9,661 nt of DNA from Verrucomicrobiales bacterium (GTDB taxonomy: Bacteria; Verrucomicrobiota; Verrucomicrobiae; Limisphaerales; UBA9464): the NCBI GenBank assembly GCA_005789375.1, contig SXXZ01000002.1, positions 1 to 9,661 on the forward strand. The letters are read 5' to 3'. The notes under the pieces are model-generated. The model searched no databases and had not been told where the DNA came from. It worked only from the letters and a program-made list of their open reading frames with translations. Made by a program: the position numbers and the translations under genes. How positions within the stretch are numbered: the stretch's first letter is position 1; each line of letters begins with the position of its first letter. This document shows, piece after piece, positions 8,194-9,661 of this stretch.

Positions 8194-9153
8194 TCAGCTG
8201 AGTTCGCGATCTTCGAAGAGCCAAACCCCGGCGGCCAGGGCGGCAGAGATGCAGGAGAACATGTAAAGGGCCGCTTTGGCGACGTAAGGCCAGGGGATGC
8301 TCTTTTTGTCTTCCAGAGCGTCTGCTAGCCAGAATTGCTGCCAATTGGGGATCAGCGCGTAAGCGGTTTTGGCCCAGAAGCTGCCGGCATCGGCGGCACC
8401 TTTAAACAGGTAATCGCCCATGAGGCCGGCGATGAAGAGTGCTGAGCAAATGGCCAGTGTGGGTACGGTATCCAGTCGGGTGGAACAGGCCAAGGCGATG
8501 GCGGCTAAGATGAGGAGTGCGAAGAGGATGAGTACGGCGGCGGGCACCATGCGCCAGTCGACCAAGGCCACTTCGCCGAAGGCGCGTTCGTCGTGCACGA
8601 AGAAGTGGATGCCCAGCACGGCTAGGGTGGTGAAGAGGATGAAAGTGAACACTGCATCGGATACAAATCCGCGGCGCAGGAAGAAGTTGAAGAATCCAGC
8701 AACGGCATAAGCCAGAGCTCCGGCTCCGCCGTAAATTGCGAGGGACTTCACATCGGTGTCTCCGTAGGCGTCGAAGGCCATTCGGCCGGCGAGGAGGGCT
8801 GCGACGACGTTGGCGTAGGTCATCAGAGCCAGGGAGGCGGAGAGGCCGACGTACTTGGCTGTCAGGAACGTCCAACGACCGACGGGCTTGGAGAGCACGG
8901 TGAGGGCGGTTCCGAGGCGAATTTCTTGGGCGACGCTCGAGGAGGCGCAGAGGACAGCTCCGAAGAGGCCTGACAAGAGCATCAGGGCTAGTGACATGTC
9001 TTTGACTAGCTTGGGGTCTTCGCCGAATCCGAAGTAGGGGACGGCCGCGATGAACACGCAAAAGCCGGACGACGTGGTCATCAACAGCAGAAAAATCGGC
9101 TGTCGGACCAACTCCATGAAAGCGTTGAGCGCTATGGATACAAAAGGTCGCAT
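8194..9153 (-). CDS. ABC-2 type transporter permease
   Basis: This 319-residue integral membrane protein is the first gene of the run. Hydrophobic spans are near 19-39, 54-73, 100-123, 138-158, 165-185, 203-222, 228-246 and 290-312. Between the second and third spans lies VAQEIRLGTALTVLSKPVGRW (given here as two pieces: VAQEIRLGTALTV and LSKPVGRW, 74-94), the amphipathic region that in ABC-2 permeases contacts the ATPase. The truncated permease at the far end of the cluster has the analogous SKPIPRW. The segment ALIPNWQQFWLADAL (266-280) is typical of this permease family. The ATPase partner is probably the one encoded four genes downstream, which would make the transporter a heterodimer of two unlike permeases. 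No Shine-Dalgarno sequence is evident before the ATG. The substrate is unknown. Confidence 0.87.
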   Translation of the reverse strand: MRPFVSIALNAFMELVRQPIFLLLMTTSSGFCVFIAAVPYFGFGEDPKLVKDMSLALMLLSGLFGAVLCASSSVAQEIRLGTALTVLSKPVGRWTFLTAKYVGLSASLALMTYANVVAALLAGRMAFDAYGDTDVKSLAIYGGAGALAYAVAGFFNFFLRRGFVSDAVFTFILFTTLAVLGIHFFVHDERAFGEVALVDWRMVPAAVLILFALLILAAIALACSTRLDTVPTLAICSALFIAGLMGDYLFKGAADAGSFWAKTAYALIPNWQQFWLADALEDKKSIPWPYVAKAALYMFSCISAALAAGVWLFEDRELS

Positions 9154-9259
9154 TATCGGCTAACTGTGATGTTCATACACTACGGTTGGAAAGAAGGCGC
9201 ATAAAGTCAATTCGGGGAAGATGGTAAATGCGAGCGATTCGCAAAACTGCCGGGGCTTC
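9154..9259 (-). promoter_or_regulatory. Leader region upstream of the first gene; promoter expected but not clearly resolved
   Basis: This 106-base stretch separates the first permease start from the repeat array and must hold the operon promoter unless transcription begins inside or beyond the repeats. On the minus strand there is a good -35-like TTGACT at 9205-9210, but at spacings of 16-19 bases only GC-containing hexamers such as AACCGT follow. A -10-like TATGAA at 9172-9177 is 27 bases away, too far for a sigma-70 pair. I see no inverted repeat that would mark an operator, and no coding sequence. Confidence 0.3.
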
Positions 9260-9295
9260 GCGGTATCAGGCATCCGCTCGCTGAGTAGGCTCTGG
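9260..9295. repeat. Truncated repeat copy 1
   Basis: These 36 bases match the left end of the complete copies except for one base (CATCCG instead of CCTCCG). The match stops at CTCTGG, after which GCTCC leads straight into copy 2. The hairpin and the right inverted end are absent, so this is a deletion remnant or a partial duplication. Confidence 0.8.
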
Positions 9296-9300
9296 GCTCC

Positions 9301-9422
9301 GCGGTATCAGGCCTCCGCTCGCTGAGTAGGCTCTGGGAAGGAGGATCAGCTTTCGCGCTTTGCGCTAGGGGGTTGGGGTGTTCGCCTCCAAGGCTCGCTC
9401 CGGCCTGACACCGCTCCGCTAC
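9301..9422. repeat. Complete repeat copy 2
   Basis: The left end (9301-9313) and right end (9402-9414) are inverted repeats of 13 bases with one mismatch. The internal hairpin has arms at 9353-9358 and 9362-9367 with one mismatch (GCGCTA instead of GCGCGA). A 21-base G-rich spacer follows before copy 3. Confidence 0.85.
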
Positions 9423-9443
9423 GGTTTTGGTGGGCGGGGCTCC

Positions 9444-9561
9444 GCGGTATCAGGCCTCCGCTCGCTGAGTAGGCTCTAGGGAGGATAATCTTTCGCGCTT
9501 TGCGCGAGGGGTGAGGGTGTTCGCCTCCAAGGCTCGCTCCGGCCTGACACCGCTCCGCTAC
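9444..9561. repeat. Complete repeat copy 3
   Basis: The left end is at 9444-9456 and the right end at 9541-9553. The internal hairpin TCGCGC-TTT-GCGCGA (9493-9507) is perfect. This copy is 4 bases shorter than copy 2, and its differences lie in the stretch just before the hairpin (GGAGGATAATC) and just after it. Confidence 0.85.
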
Positions 9562-9568
9562 ATTGTTC

Positions 9569-9661
9569 GCGGTATCAGGCCTCCGCTCGCTGAGTAGGCT
9601 CTGGGAAGGAGGATCAGCTTTCGCGCTATGCGCGAGGGGGTTGGGGTGTTCGCCTCCAAGG
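9569..9661. repeat. Repeat copy 4, cut by window end
   Basis: This copy is nearly identical to copy 2 over the visible 93 bases, except that its hairpin is perfect (arms 9621-9626 and 9630-9635) with loop TAT in place of TTT. The right inverted end lies beyond the window, so the array probably continues. Confidence 0.8.

Larger units (their letters stand above)
9260..9661. repeat. Array of about 120-base structured, inverted-repeat-ended elements
   Basis: Four copies of one sequence follow each other in direct orientation, starting at 9260, 9301, 9444 and 9569. The first is truncated, two are complete and the last is cut by the window end. Complete copies begin with GCGGTATCAGGCC and end with GGCCTGACACCGC followed by TCCGCTAC. 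The two ends form a 13-base inverted repeat with one mismatch, which would be a G-U pair in RNA. A conserved GC hairpin lies in the middle. Spacers differ (about 21 bases between the second and third copies, 7 between the third and fourth), so the period is irregular. There is no open reading frame and no transposase. Likely classes are a MITE-like or REP/ERIC-like palindromic element, or a dispersed repeat that amplified locally. The irregular spacing and long units rule out an ordinary CRISPR array. Confidence 0.85.

Noticed and set aside
8162..8344. 61-residue N-terminal extension of the multi-span SPFH frame
   Set aside because: It is Arg/Pro-rich, overlaps the permease gene in another frame and precedes a far more membrane-protein-like start at 8161.
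9172..9210. Sigma-70 promoter from TTGACT (9205-9210) and TATGAA (9172-9177)
   Set aside because: The spacing is 27 bases, well outside the 16-19 range, and no -10 match occurs at proper spacing.
9260..9661. CRISPR array
   Set aside because: Units are about 120 bases, spacers are 5-21 bases and irregular, and no cas gene is present.

Overview
The window reads as a GC-rich bacterial chromosome segment (roughly 60% G+C by eye) holding one long minus-strand gene run followed by a repeat-filled intergenic stretch. No rRNA, tRNA, integrase, transposase or CRISPR array is visible. I infer a PVC-superphylum bacterium, most likely Verrucomicrobiota. The reasons are the style of the ABC-2 permeases and of the ABC ATPase with its Ala/Pro-rich tail, the large multi-TM SPFH protein next to hflC/hflK-like genes, and the lack of Shine-Dalgarno sequences. 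This placement is inference; nothing in the window proves it.

Transcription runs from right to left. The order is a complete ABC-2 permease (9153-8194), a 631-residue protein with about seven membrane spans fused to an SPFH/band-7 domain (8161-6266), an HflC-like SPFH protein (6202-5294), an HflK-like SPFH protein (5289-4195), a heavy-metal P1B-type ATPase (4161-2116), an ABC ATPase with a long disordered tail (2025-733), and the N-terminal 242 codons of a second ABC-2 permease that begins with a DUF2628-like domain (726 to the window edge). Gaps are 32, 63, 4, 33, 90 and 6 bases, with no opposing gene and no convincing terminator, so a single operon is likely. Its 3' end lies outside the window.

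The seven products are all membrane proteins or membrane-coupled. One ABC ATPase with two dissimilar ABC-2 permeases suggests a heterodimeric exporter or integral-membrane ABC system. The three SPFH proteins should form a ring-like membrane microdomain, as HflK/HflC do around FtsH. The P1B ATPase would pump a transition metal. How they cooperate is unknown; a plausible reading is an SPFH scaffold that organises or quality-controls the two pumps in one membrane domain.

Upstream of the first gene, 9154-9259 is a short leader without a clear promoter. From 9260 to the right edge lies an array of about 120-base structured repeats, with 13-base terminal inverted repeats and an internal GC hairpin. 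It contains one truncated copy, two complete copies and one copy cut by the window edge.
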